DNA of 64,000 nt. Origin: a virus. The stretch lies in the IMG/VR virus record IMGVR_UViG_3300036045_000002, positions 1 to 64,000 of that record, one strand, 5' to 3'. Position numbers and translations under genes: made by a program. The notes under the pieces are model-generated. The model saw nothing but the letters and a program-made list of their open reading frames with translations, did no database searches and had not been told where the DNA came from. Positions 48,967-57,834 of this stretch are shown here, in pieces (within the stretch, counting starts at the first letter, position 1; the number at the start of each line of letters is the position of its first letter).

Positions 48967-50391
48967 ATGCCCCCCAGAAAGAAAGCCTACCCGTACCAGA
49001 AGCGCGGGATCTGGAAGATCCATGCGTTCAAAGGCCGGGCCCTCCTGGCCGACGACATGGGACTCGGGAAGACCTTCCAGGCCCTCCAGTACGCGAAGGT
49101 CTTCCTCGACTCCGGCCCCGTCGTCGTCGTCTGCCCGGCCAGCGTCAAGTGGAACTGGCAGCGGGAGGCCGAGCAGGTCGGGTTCCTGACGCACGTCCTC
49201 GAACGCCGCCGGCCGCCGACGATGACCGGCAACCTGCTCCGACACCAGTCCAACACCGTCTACGTGGTTAACTATGACATCCTGGGTGACGGGGCCGAAG
49301 GTTCCCGTCACCCGACCTGGAATCACTTCCTGAAGGCCCTCAGGCCGAAACTCGTCCTCCTGGACGAGTGCCACTACCTCAAGTCCAGGGGGGCCAAGCG
49401 GACGAGGTGGGTCCGGCAACTCGTCCAGGACGTCGGGCAGGTCGTCGGCATGTCCGGCACGCCGATGACGAGCCGGCCTGCCGAACTCTGGTCGGTGCTG
49501 AACATCCTGAGGCCGGACGAGTTCCCGGAGTTCGGCAAGTTCGCCAGGAGGTACTGCGCCCAGGAGTGGACGCCGTGGGGGATGAAGTACGGCGGGGCGA
49601 AGCGGCTGCCCGAACTCCACCGGCGGCTCAAAGGCGAACTGATGGTCAGACGCCGGAAGGCCGACGTCCTGGACGAGTTGCCGGCGAAGACCCGGGTCGT
49701 CGTCCCGGTAGACCTGCCGGACATGAGGCAGTATTTGGAGGCCGAGCGAGACCTGGTCCGGTGGCTCAGGAAGACGCACCCGGACAAGCGGAAGGGATTC
49801 CGGAACTCGCAACGGATGGTCAGGTTCGGATACCTGAAACGGCTGATCGGGGAACTCAAACTCCCGGCCGTGAAGCAGTGGGTCGAGGACTTCCTAGGCG
49901 GGTCGGACGGCAAGCTCATCGCGTTTGCCGTCCACAAGAAGGTCGTGGGGCCGCTGGTCGAGACGTTCAAGAGGTGCGCCGTCAAGGTGGACGGGTCCGT
50001 CACCGGGCGGGCCAGGCAGGCCACGTTCGACCGGTTCACGGCGAACGACGCCGTCCGGCTGCTCGTCGGCAATGTCCAGGCGGCCGGGGTCGGCTGGAAC
50101 GGCCAGGTGGCCAACTCGGTCGTGTTCGCCGAGTTCGGCCTGACGCCGGGGGAGCACACCCAGGCCGAGGACCGGGCCCACCGGATGGGCCAGAAGAAGC
50201 CGGTGACCATCTACTACCTGGTGGCCAGAGGCACCATCGAGGAAGACCTGGTCAGAAAGGTCCAGCGGAAGCAGCAAGTCCTGGACGAGGCCCTGGACGG
50301 CGACAAGGCCGTGGACGGATTCGACATCCTGGACGACCTGGAGGCGAAACTACTCAAGCGAGGAGGGAGACGTGGCCGTAAGAAACCCTGA
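48967..50391 (+). CDS. SNF2-family DNA helicase/translocase
   Basis: 474 residues. Motifs: ADDMGLGKTFQAL (I), VVCPASVKWNW (Ia), LLDECHYLKS (II), GMSGTPMTSRP (III), VQAAGVGWN (V) and QAEDRAHRMGQ (VI). Close to the SMARCAL1/phage SNF2 type acting on branched or stalled DNA. ATG 48967 with AAAGGAG; the 3' end overlaps the RHH gene. Confidence 0.9.
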   Translation: MPPRKKAYPYQKRGIWKIHAFKGRALLADDMGLGKTFQALQYAKVFLDSGPVVVVCPASVKWNWQREAEQVGFLTHVLERRRPPTMTGNLLRHQSNTVYVVNYDILGDGAEGSRHPTWNHFLKALRPKLVLLDECHYLKSRGAKRTRWVRQLVQDVGQVVGMSGTPMTSRPAELWSVLNILRPDEFPEFGKFARRYCAQEWTPWGMKYGGAKRLPELHRRLKGELMVRRRKADVLDELPAKTRVVVPVDLPDMRQYLEAERDLVRWLRKTHPDKRKGFRNSQRMVRFGYLKRLIGELKLPAVKQWVEDFLGGSDGKLIAFAVHKKVVGPLVETFKRCAVKVDGSVTGRARQATFDRFTANDAVRLLVGNVQAAGVGWNGQVANSVVFAEFGLTPGEHTQAEDRAHRMGQKKPVTIYYLVARGTIEEDLVRKVQRKQQVLDEALDGDKAVDGFDILDDLEAKLLKRGGRRGRKKP

Positions 50392-50587
50392 CCAGCAACA
50401 CACCCGCACGTTCGTCGGCGGGACGGGCACCCTGTACGTCAGGGGGCTCTCGAAACTCATCCGGGACAAGTTCCACGCGGCCTGCCTGATGCGGGGCCGG
50501 ACGATGAAAGGCGTCCTGGAGGAGTTCATGCGGGACTACGCCCGCCAGGCCGAGACCGTCCAACGGCACAAGAGGAAGAAGAAATGA
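50372..50587 (+). CDS. Ribbon-helix-helix DNA-binding protein candidate
   Basis: 71 residues. LYVRGLSKLIRDKFHAACLM then RGRTMKGVLEEFMRDYARQ has the strand-helix-helix pattern of Arc/CopG regulators, with a basic tail RHKRKKK. GTG 50372 has a strong GGAGGGAG site. Overlaps both helicase and primase genes. Confidence 0.65.
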   Translation: MAVRNPDQQHTRTFVGGTGTLYVRGLSKLIRDKFHAACLMRGRTMKGVLEEFMRDYARQAETVQRHKRKKK

Positions 50588-51462
50588 CGTTCGACCAGCT
50601 GATGCGCGACCTCGGCGTGGAGGTCAGGCGGCACGGCGAGCACCACCACACCACGTCCGGGTGGGTCAACATCGACTGCCCGTTCTGCTCGCCGAAGGAG
50701 AGGCGGTTCCGACTGGGGTACAACCCGCGGGGCGGGTACTGCTCGTGCTGGACGTGCGGGCCGAAGAACGTCCACGCCGTCGTCATGGAACTGACCGGCA
50801 AGCCTTACGGCCAAGTCCGGCTCGTGGTCGGCGACCTGGAGAGGACGGTCGTCAAGGACGACATCAGGCCGGAAGGCAAGCTCGTCGAGCCGAAAGGCGT
50901 CGGCCGGCTGCTCACCCCCCACCGGGAGTACCTGAGGCACCGGGGGTTCGACCCGGAGTCGGTGGAAAGGCTGTGGGACGTCCGGGGGACCGGGATGTTC
51001 TGCGACCTGCCGTGGCGGCTGTACATTCCGGTCAAGTACCAGGACGAGACGGTCTCGTGGACGACGCGGGCCTGCTCGGACAGCGCCAAGACGCGGTACC
51101 TGTCGGCCGCGCCAGACCAGGAGAAGGTGCCGTTGAAGTCCATGCTGTACGGCGAGGACTACGTGGTCAACGCGGTCGTCGTGGTCGAGGGTCCTCTGGA
51201 CGTGTGGCGGATCGGCCCGGGGGCGGTCGCGACGTGCGGGACGGCGTTCTCCAAGGCCCAGGTTCTCCGGCTGTCGAGATTCCCCGTCCGGGCCGTCTGT
51301 TTCGACTCCGACCGGGCCGCCCAGGCGCGGGCGAAGAAGCTGGCCGATCAACTGGACGTGTTCGACGGTAAGACGTGCGTCGTCCGCCTCCAGACCGGCA
51401 AGGACGCGGCCGAAGCGTCCTCGAAAGAAATCGCCAAACTTCGCCGTCGTTTTCTCGATTGA
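50584..51462 (+). CDS. DNA primase, DnaG type
   Basis: 292 residues. A CHC2-like zinc-binding domain (DCPFCSPKERRF, GYCSCWTCGP, residues about 31-60), then a TOPRIM domain with VVVVEGPLDVWRIG and AVCFDSDRAAQ. Makes RNA primers for replication. Shorter than bacterial DnaG; the helicase-interaction domain is missing. Start overlaps the RHH stop (ATGA). Confidence 0.85.
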   Translation: MTFDQLMRDLGVEVRRHGEHHHTTSGWVNIDCPFCSPKERRFRLGYNPRGGYCSCWTCGPKNVHAVVMELTGKPYGQVRLVVGDLERTVVKDDIRPEGKLVEPKGVGRLLTPHREYLRHRGFDPESVERLWDVRGTGMFCDLPWRLYIPVKYQDETVSWTTRACSDSAKTRYLSAAPDQEKVPLKSMLYGEDYVVNAVVVVEGPLDVWRIGPGAVATCGTAFSKAQVLRLSRFPVRAVCFDSDRAAQARAKKLADQLDVFDGKTCVVRLQTGKDAAEASSKEIAKLRRRFLD

Positions 51463-51517
51463 ACAGGACGACATCGCGCCTGTATGCTGACGCGATGTCG
51501 TCGCACGGCGCGACGAC
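51459..51517 (+). promoter_or_regulatory. Promoter with 5' leader hairpin
   Basis: TTGAAC (51459-51464), 18-nt spacer, TATGCT (51483-51488), then GTCGTCGC-ACGGC-GCGACGAC (51497-51517). Shares GATTGAACAGGACG with the promoter at 55607. Confidence 0.8.
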
Positions 51518-51540
51518 GCACACACACGAGAGATCGCGAC

Positions 51541-52035
51541 GTGAGCAGCACAGACACAGTACGCGCAAGCACAACGGACCCCAATCGTGACGCACTCGGC
51601 GCAGGACTCCGGACGAGACAGCATTTCGTCCACTGCGCCGTCAAATCACTCGGTCACGCAGCGCTCCAGGAGATTGCGAAGCGGGCGCAGGAGATCGCGA
51701 CGCAAGCCGGCTACGAATTCAACGACAAGACGTTCTCGCCTCAATCGACCAGGACAGCACTGGTCGAGATGCGAGGTAAGGAGTTCGTCCGGCAGTCTGA
51801 CGACGGGACCTGGACGTTGACTGATCTGGCGCAGGAAGTGATCGACTCGCCGGAGAAAGACGGACGACAATCGCTATCCAGTTACAGGAAGCCGGAGATC
51901 GGGTCGAAGCGGCTCATGACCATCGACGACAAGGGACGCGTCCTCATCTCCGGCTTCAACGGCGCATTGGTCGAGGTCGAGTACGTCTCGGAGAACGAAG
52001 TCCGGATCCGGAAGGTCAGAATCGTCCCGATCTGA
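51541..52035 (+). CDS. Probable winged-helix protein
   Basis: 164 residues from GTG 51541 (GAGAGATC upstream). AALQEIAKRAQEIATQAGY, QSTRTALVEMRGKEFVRQSD and WTLTDLAQEV follow a winged-helix layout; a beta-rich C-terminal part ends VRIRKVRIVPI. Possibly a transcription regulator. Confidence 0.6.
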   Translation: MSSTDTVRASTTDPNRDALGAGLRTRQHFVHCAVKSLGHAALQEIAKRAQEIATQAGYEFNDKTFSPQSTRTALVEMRGKEFVRQSDDGTWTLTDLAQEVIDSPEKDGRQSLSSYRKPEIGSKRLMTIDDKGRVLISGFNGALVEVEYVSENEVRIRKVRIVPI

Positions 52036-52059
52036 CACTCACTACCAAAGGAGTCCGTC

Positions 52060-52584
52060 GTGGCCAAAAGAGTCGTCACCACCCGGTCGAACTACCAGAA
52101 GTGGGTCCTGAAACAGTTCGACCTGCACTTCGGCCGGACGCCGGAGCAGAACGACTTCTGGCGAACGGTATACGACAAGTACGTCCCTCCGCACGACGTC
52201 CTCCGGCTGTCCAGGACGTCGGCCGCCTGCGACAAGAACACGAAAGGCGTTCTAGTCCTGCACTGGCACGCATTCTCGGTGATGTTCGACCCGAAACTGG
52301 AACTCGAATTACAGGTCTCCGGCGAGTATTTCCGGGAGGACGTTCGTGCCGTCGCGATAGTGGACAGAGGAGTCACGGTCGGTTACTACCGCGAGCCGGT
52401 CCTTGTCGCGAGCCGGGCCTACCATCCAGACTACCGACTGAAACACGTCAAGTTCGGCGTCATGCTGGACTGGTTTCAGGACCTGGATTGCGAAGTCCGG
52501 TTCGAGGAATACAAGGACGACAACTTCCACTTCGAGGCGACCGGCAACCATCACTTCTACGTCGAAGTACCTCGGAAAGACTGA
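52060..52584 (+). CDS. Hypothetical protein, 174 aa
   Basis: GTG 52060 in the recurring context AAAGGAGTCCGTC. Contains WVLKQFDLHFGRTPEQNDFW and VLVLHWHAFSVMFDP; alpha/beta, soluble. No recognised family. Confidence 0.65.
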   Translation: MAKRVVTTRSNYQKWVLKQFDLHFGRTPEQNDFWRTVYDKYVPPHDVLRLSRTSAACDKNTKGVLVLHWHAFSVMFDPKLELELQVSGEYFREDVRAVAIVDRGVTVGYYREPVLVASRAYHPDYRLKHVKFGVMLDWFQDLDCEVRFEEYKDDNFHFEATGNHHFYVEVPRKD

Positions 52585-52619
52585 CTCGCATTCGCGGCGC
52601 TCGACGCGCCCCACACCTG

Positions 52620-52720
52620 TCTTCCTTTCGCACAGAATTGCGCCAGATCGACGACCGCCGTCAGAGACGAGACTTTTCTCAGACTGAGTACGGTCGTCGA
52701 TTGTACGCGATTCTAGAGCG
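52620..52720 (+). repeat. 100-nt composite regulatory module, diverged copy C
   Basis: The exact 16-mer ACGCGATTCTAGAGCG is at 52705-52720. The upstream element keeps TCGCACAGAATTGCG (from 52628) but has lost the GCGCCA/TGGCGC stem ends. The 300-nt intergenic stretch 52585-52883 otherwise holds a purine-rich leader and no gene. Confidence 0.65.
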
Positions 52721-52883
52721 AAACGGACCTGCGTCCGACAAAACTTCCGGCGATAATCACGTCCGGCGCGCGTGGGATAGGCGGGGGTCATGTCCCGCCG
52801 ACAAGCGACTTTCACCAGGGTCGCTTCCCACGCACCTTTTTCCTTCCTGCCTCTGGTGACCACCGCGCCGGTGGAGTTTTACC

Positions 52884-54161
52884 ATGCCTGACGCTCGCTC
52901 GTCCGATCAATCCGTTCCGTCCTCCACCTCGATCCTCGACGCCTTCAACTGGCGTGGAGTCTGGACGCCTGGAGAGGTCATCGCCCTCCTCATCGACGGC
53001 GTCCTCAATCCTACCGAGGTCATGCTCCTCAGCCTGATCGAGTCGGCCGTCAAAGTCCGGGGGGAAGGGTGCTGGATCAGCAACAACACGTTCGCGAAGG
53101 CACTCGGCCTCGCCAACAAGGCGAACGTGAACCGGATGATCCGGAAACTGAAGAAGCTCGACCTCGTCTACGAAGTCGGCTACGTCATGAAGAACAACTT
53201 GCGGCTGCGGGTCCTCCGAACCCGCCTGCCGGAGTGTCGAGAAATCGGTAAGGGGGACAGCTTTAAAGCTCACCCCCGGACAGCTTTAAAGCTGGCCGAC
53301 TCTTCACTACGTTCAGAGATTAAAAAATACGTGGCTCCCTCCGGAGAGCCACGGATCGGGGAGAAACCTGCCTTGTCTGGTCAATTCATACCTGAACTGG
53401 AAAACACCGGTAAAGGTAAGGGGCCATCGGAAAAGTGGGACAACTGGTGTGCCATGAGGTTGCGCGACTGCGCCGCGAACGCGACCAAGATTTCGAGGAA
53501 ATACGTCCTTTCGGCCGAAGGGAAGCACTTCCGGATGTTGCGCAAGGACCTCGGTGACGACCGAAACCGGATCGAGCGCGTCCTCGACTTCTATTGCGTC
53601 CAGATAGGACGGCCTTTCGTCCCCGACGTCCAGAACGCGAAAACGTTCCGGAGGAAGTGGACCCAACTCGAAGCCGCGTACCAAAGGTACCTCAAGAACA
53701 ACCCCGACGTCCAGATTACCGACGAAGCGCACTCCGTTGTCAAGCACTACCTGTTCGGCCTGAACTGGCCGAAGGGAAGCGCGACCAAACTTCTGCCGGC
53801 CGTCCAGGTGATGCTGGACAGGTATCGTGACTTCCGGGCCAAGCTCCGGGCCTACAAGGAGACCCGCCCCGAGTGGATCAAGGTCGGCAAGAACACCGTC
53901 CAAAACGCCCCCAAGCACCACGCCCTCGCCCACTTCCTGAGCAAGGCGCTGTCGTCTGTTGACTTCTTCGTCGGTCGCTGGTTCGCCGACCTGTACCAGC
54001 GGGTCGTTAACTGGCCGAAGTGGCACGGCAACCTGATGTCGGACGTGTGGAACGGCGACCCCAAGGACCAGAAGTTCGGCAAGGCTGTTTTGTCCCACTG
54101 CCAGACTTGGGGCGACCGGGTGTCCGAGGCGTGGGGCGTCCTGTCCCAGGAGTTGTCATGA
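52884..54161 (+). CDS. Replication initiator / helicase-loader-like protein with N-terminal winged helix
   Basis: 425 residues, directly before the DnaB-like helicase (ATGA overlap). A winged-helix region spans about residues 45-110 (CWISNNTFAKALGLANKANV, MIRKLKKLDLVYEV). A polar linker at 125-175 is encoded by repeat-bearing DNA, and a helical C-terminal domain follows. Layout and position match phage O-type or DnaD-like initiators that load helicase at the origin. The linker DNA is a candidate origin. Confidence 0.65.
   Translation: MPDARSSDQSVPSSTSILDAFNWRGVWTPGEVIALLIDGVLNPTEVMLLSLIESAVKVRGEGCWISNNTFAKALGLANKANVNRMIRKLKKLDLVYEVGYVMKNNLRLRVLRTRLPECREIGKGDSFKAHPRTALKLADSSLRSEIKKYVAPSGEPRIGEKPALSGQFIPELENTGKGKGPSEKWDNWCAMRLRDCAANATKISRKYVLSAEGKHFRMLRKDLGDDRNRIERVLDFYCVQIGRPFVPDVQNAKTFRRKWTQLEAAYQRYLKNNPDVQITDEAHSVVKHYLFGLNWPKGSATKLLPAVQVMLDRYRDFRAKLRAYKETRPEWIKVGKNTVQNAPKHHALAHFLSKALSSVDFFVGRWFADLYQRVVNWPKWHGNLMSDVWNGDPKDQKFGKAVLSHCQTWGDRVSEAWGVLSQELS
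53253..53294. repeat. Candidate replication origin: paired AGCTTTAAAGCT palindromes
   Basis: The 12-bp palindrome AGCTTTAAAGCT occurs at 53260-53271 and 53283-53294, each preceded by GGAC (23-nt period). The first is enclosed by GGGGG and CCCCC. AT-rich DNA (ATTAAAAAATACG) and a GTGGCTC/GAGCCAC hairpin follow by 53360. The 23-nt period changes reading frame, so conservation is at DNA level. Confidence 0.55.
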
Positions 54162-55567
54162 TCGTCCAGACCCGCGACAGCGTGACCGAGCGAACGGTAC
54201 TGACCGGCATGATCGTTAACACCGAGGTGCTCGGCAGGTTGAGCCCCAAGTGGACCAAGGACGGGCTGTTCTCGTCCGACTGGTCGAACGTCGTCGCCGG
54301 CTGGTGCGTCCGGTACTACGGGAAGTACGGCAAGGCCCCGGAGAAGGCGGTCGAGACCCTGTTCGCCAGTTGGGCCGACGGCCGGAACGACCGGGAAACG
54401 GTGAAACTGGTCGAACGGTACCTGTCGTCCTTGTCCGGCCAGTACCAGAGGACCAAGAAGAAGATCAACCCGGCCTACGTCCTCGACCTGGCCGGCGACC
54501 ATTTCAACGCCGTCCGGTTGAAAAGGCTCGCGGACGCACTCGCCGGGGACATCGACGCCGGGAAAGTCCAGGACGGCTGGAAGCGGATCGACAAGCTCGG
54601 CCGGGTCGAAGTCGGCGTCGGGGCGAGGATCGACGTCCTCCAGAACAAGGCCGCCATGAGGGCCGCGTTCGAGGACGCGAAGTCCGACGTCCTGGTGAAA
54701 TACCCCGGGGCCCTCGGCCGGTTCTTCGGCGGGGCGCTTGAGCGGGAAGGATTCGTGGCCTTCATGGGGCCGGAGAAGCGCGGGAAGACCTGGTGGCTCC
54801 TCGACCTGGCCTGGCGGGCCATGCTCCAGAGGAAGCGGGTGGCGTTCTTCGAGGTCGGCGACCTGTCGGAACGGCAGATCCTCAGGCGATTCGGCGTCCG
54901 GGCGGCCGGGAGGCCGATGAAGCCTACGCCCGCCGGGCGGGTGGTCAACTATCCGACCAAACTAGTCCGGAAGGACGACGCCGCGTTCGACGTGGTCCAC
55001 GACCCGCGGACGTACAAGGACTGGCTGACCTGGCCAGTCCTCGACAAGGCCATGAAGAAGGTCATGCTCGACCGGGTCAAGTCGAAGGAGTCCTATTTGG
55101 GTCTTTCCGTCCATGCCAACTCCAGTATTTCCGTAGGAGGCATCCGGACGACACTGCGGGAGTGGGAGACGACCGGATGGCGTCCCGAGGTCGTGGTCAT
55201 CGACTACGCGGACATCCTCGCCCCACCCGCGGGGTTTCAGGGGGAGTCGCGGGACGCGGTCAATGAAACGTGGAAGGCCCTCCGGCGGATGTCCCAGGAA
55301 CTCCACTGCCTGGTGGTCACGGCCACACAGGCGAACGCCATGAGCTACACGGCCGATTCCTTGTCCATGCAGAACTTCAGCGAAGACAAGCGGAAGTTCT
55401 CCCACGTCACCGGAATGGTCGGCATCAACCAGAGCAACCCGGAGAAGGAGAAGGGGGTACAGCGGTTGAACTGGCTCGTCCTGCGGGAGGACGAATTCCT
55501 GGTTCAAGATCACGTCCTGGTCGCCGGGTGCCTCGCGGTCGCCAACCCGGCGGTGTGCAGTGCCTGA
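54158..55567 (+). CDS. DnaB-like replicative helicase
   Basis: 469 residues. The N-terminal 170 residues resemble the DnaB N-terminal/linker region. A RecA-like ATPase follows, with Walker A GPEKRGKTWW, Walker B EVVVIDYADILAP and LVVTATQANAMSYTAD (sensor Gln). It unwinds DNA at the fork with the primase at 50584. Walker A has Glu-Lys-Arg instead of the usual GxG spacing but retains GKT. Confidence 0.85.
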   Translation: MIVQTRDSVTERTVLTGMIVNTEVLGRLSPKWTKDGLFSSDWSNVVAGWCVRYYGKYGKAPEKAVETLFASWADGRNDRETVKLVERYLSSLSGQYQRTKKKINPAYVLDLAGDHFNAVRLKRLADALAGDIDAGKVQDGWKRIDKLGRVEVGVGARIDVLQNKAAMRAAFEDAKSDVLVKYPGALGRFFGGALEREGFVAFMGPEKRGKTWWLLDLAWRAMLQRKRVAFFEVGDLSERQILRRFGVRAAGRPMKPTPAGRVVNYPTKLVRKDDAAFDVVHDPRTYKDWLTWPVLDKAMKKVMLDRVKSKESYLGLSVHANSSISVGGIRTTLREWETTGWRPEVVVIDYADILAPPAGFQGESRDAVNETWKALRRMSQELHCLVVTATQANAMSYTADSLSMQNFSEDKRKFSHVTGMVGINQSNPEKEKGVQRLNWLVLREDEFLVQDHVLVAGCLAVANPAVCSA

Positions 55568-55606
55568 GTTCACCTGCCAATGCCTGTGAATTCCTGCCAA
55601 CCTAGA

Positions 55607-55665
55607 TTGAACAGGACGTCGCGGATCGCGTAGTCTGACGCTGCGATCTCTCGCACGTCGCGAGA
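55607..55665 (+). promoter_or_regulatory. Promoter with 5' leader hairpin
   Basis: TTGAAC (55607-55612), 18-nt spacer, TAGTCT (55631-55636), then TCTCGC-ACGTC-GCGAGA (55649-55665). Confidence 0.75.
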
Positions 55666-55695
55666 CGACGCAGCAGACGACGAAAGGGGTCCGAG

Positions 55696-56034
55696 ATGTC
55701 CCGCAAGAAGACCCGCAAGCAGATCCTGACCGAGAGCATCCAGGTCGAACTCGACCACACGTTCTCGACCGGGATCAAGACCCGGCTGAGCAAGGGGATG
55801 ACGGCCGACAACCTGAGCGAACTGCTGAACGCGATCCGGGCGATGAAGGAGAAGGTCCAGGAGGAGGTCATGGACCAGCTGGCCGAGAAGGAGCCCGTCA
55901 AGGTGTCGCAGGACCTCGAGGACGAGGACGCCGAGGAGGCCCGCCGGATGGCCGAGGCCGAGGAGCGGCACGACGCCGACTACTGGAAGGGTGACGAGCG
56001 CCCCGACCCGCGGCTCGCCCGCGTCGCCGACTGA
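55696..56034 (+). CDS. Hypothetical helical protein, 112 aa
   Basis: ATG 55696 after AGGGGTCCGAG. Basic N-terminus (SRKKTRKQIL), helical middle and a very acidic C-terminus. Encoded alone after its own promoter and followed by a terminator-like hairpin; probably abundant. Function unknown. Confidence 0.65.
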   Translation: MSRKKTRKQILTESIQVELDHTFSTGIKTRLSKGMTADNLSELLNAIRAMKEKVQEEVMDQLAEKEPVKVSQDLEDEDAEEARRMAEAEERHDADYWKGDERPDPRLARVAD

Positions 56035-56046
56035 CCGTGTTCACCC

Positions 56047-56067
56047 GGGGCCTTCGGGCCCCTCTTT
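56047..56067 (+). terminator. Short UUCG-loop hairpin, possible terminator
   Basis: GGGGCC-TTCG-GGCCCC followed by TCTTT, 13 nt after the stop at 56034. A stable tetraloop with a short U-tract; partial readthrough to 56085 is likely. Confidence 0.6.
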
Positions 56068-56084
56068 CCCCACAGGAGTCCGAC

Positions 56085-56264
56085 ATGCACTACCTCGTGA
56101 AGCACCCGAAGGACGACAGCTACCTGTACTGCCATCAGACCCCCGGCCGGCACGTCCTGTGGGTCACGGACAAGAGGCTGACCAGGAAGTTCGACACGGC
56201 GGCCGCCGCCAAACGGTTCGCCGTCCTGAACGAGGTCAAACACCGCATTGTCAAGGTCGTCTGA
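56085..56264 (+). CDS. Hypothetical protein, 59 aa
   Basis: ATG 56085 after CAGGAGTCCGAC. Sequence MHYLVKHPKDDSYLYCHQTP, then a small beta-helix fold with AAAKRFAVLNEVKHR. No family recognised. Confidence 0.65.
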   Translation: MHYLVKHPKDDSYLYCHQTPGRHVLWVTDKRLTRKFDTAAAAKRFAVLNEVKHRIVKVV

Positions 56265-56292
56265 ACCATACCTACTTACCAAGGAGTCCGTC

Positions 56293-56520
56293 GTGCCTGA
56301 CAGCAAACCCAAAACGAAGCCGCCCAACGTCCCCCGGGAACTGTACGACCTCGCGAAGCGGATCATCGCCCAGACGATCATCCGCAACGCCAAGCATTCC
56401 GCCCAGGCCAAGGAACTCAAGGACACCACCGCGAACGTCCGGCTGGTGGCCAAGACCCTCAACGACTTCGTTGAGGTACTCCGGGCCGAGATCGACCGCC
56501 AACTCGGGTGGGAGGAGTGA
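56293..56520 (+). CDS. Hypothetical helical protein, 75 aa
   Basis: GTG 56293 after AAGGAGTCCGTC. Helical (ELYDLAKRIIAQTIIRNAKH, ETLNDFVEVL-like C-terminus). Ends 2 nt before the next gene. Confidence 0.65.
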   Translation: MPDSKPKTKPPNVPRELYDLAKRIIAQTIIRNAKHSAQAKELKDTTANVRLVAKTLNDFVEVLRAEIDRQLGWEE

Positions 56521-56522
56521 CC

Positions 56523-57722
56523 GTGCTGACCTGGAAGAAGCGCAAGGACGGGTCGCTAATCGCGAGGGCCGGCAAGGAGGTCTATACCGTCCACCGGCTC
56601 CCGCCGAAAGGCGTCCGGGTCTACCCGATCTTCCGGCTCGGGAAGGACAACAAGCGGCTGTACGACGCGAAAGGCGACTCCGGCAAGGAGGTCTGCAAGC
56701 GGGTCGCCGGCAGGCTGCACTCCGGGGTCAAGTCGGCCTACGACACCGTCCGGACGAAGCTGTCGAAGGACCTGGTGGACGCCTTCGAGTACCACGTCGA
56801 GGTCTTTTACACCAAGTACGTCCCGCGGACTGGGAAAGACTACTGCCCGGACAAGGGGATGTTCCTGGCGGCCGCGAAGGCCGGGAAGAGTCCTTGGTTG
56901 TTGGTCAACACGACCGACGGCCTGTACGACAACTACAGGCCGGACTTCCTCGACGCCTTGTCACTGGAACTATTCCCGGTCTGGTACCGCGAAGAGGTCG
57001 AGTTGGCGAAGGCGAAGGCGGCCGCGAAGGCGAAGCAAGACGAGGAGGATAAGAAGGCGAACGCCGGTTACTTCGCCCAGACGGCTTCCGCCGCTAAAAG
57101 TCCTGTCAAAGTGGGAAAATACTCGGGCCCCGAACCCGAGTCGCGGGAGAGCAAAAGGCGGCCCCTTTCCGTGCCCACGGTCTACGCACCAGTCCCGTTC
57201 AAGCCCGAGGACGCGAAGTTCGCCACGCTCTACAAGTGGGCCGAGCGGGTCCGGGACTGGTGGGAGGTCAGGGGCCGGTTCGCGACGTATGAGTACCTGT
57301 CCTACGCGGCCCGGTATTGTTGCTTCCAGTCTTTCGACCGAGGGACGCTCGCCGCGGACAGGATGGCCCTCATCTACCGCCAGGAGGCCGGAAGGCGTCA
57401 GGCGGCAAACCAGGCCAGGATGGCCGTCGCCGGGCGGAAGGAGGCCCCAGGCGAGACGCCGGCGAAGAAGGCCCCGGGTAAGCTAGCACCCGAACGGAAG
57501 AAGGTCGAAAAGGACGGGTGGGGGTTCAAGAAGACGACCCGGGCCGCCGCCGTCAACGCCGTCTTGACCAAGGAGCCGAAAACGTTAAAACGGATCGAGC
57601 GGGAGTCCAAGGCGACGTCCGTGTCGAGCCACCTGGCCCGGCTCGTCCGGGACAAGAAACTCAAGCGGGTCGGGAAAGACCAGTACCGACTCCGCAAGGG
57701 CGTGAAGCCTGCCAATTCCTGA
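56523..57722 (+). CDS. Large protein with C-terminal winged-helix domain shared with the next gene
   Basis: 399 residues. The N-terminal 150 residues are alpha/beta of unknown fold. A Lys/Ala-rich linker and a second domain with WAERVRDWWEVRGRFATYEY follow. The C-terminal 60 residues (EKDGWGFKKTTRAAAVNAVL, then KATSVSSHLARLVRDKKLKR) form a winged-helix-like domain clearly homologous to the C-terminus of 57835-58752. GTG 56523. Confidence 0.65.
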   Translation: MLTWKKRKDGSLIARAGKEVYTVHRLPPKGVRVYPIFRLGKDNKRLYDAKGDSGKEVCKRVAGRLHSGVKSAYDTVRTKLSKDLVDAFEYHVEVFYTKYVPRTGKDYCPDKGMFLAAAKAGKSPWLLVNTTDGLYDNYRPDFLDALSLELFPVWYREEVELAKAKAAAKAKQDEEDKKANAGYFAQTASAAKSPVKVGKYSGPEPESRESKRRPLSVPTVYAPVPFKPEDAKFATLYKWAERVRDWWEVRGRFATYEYLSYAARYCCFQSFDRGTLAADRMALIYRQEAGRRQAANQARMAVAGRKEAPGETPAKKAPGKLAPERKKVEKDGWGFKKTTRAAAVNAVLTKEPKTLKRIERESKATSVSSHLARLVRDKKLKRVGKDQYRLRKGVKPANS

Positions 57723-57834
57723 AAATACGCGCGGCCAACCAAAGTTCGGCCGCGAGTCTGAGAGCGAGAAGTCGAGTTGCGGGGCCCGACGTTCGGGCCT
57801 GCGATCCCAAGCGCCGTAGGTCGAGGAGACCGTC

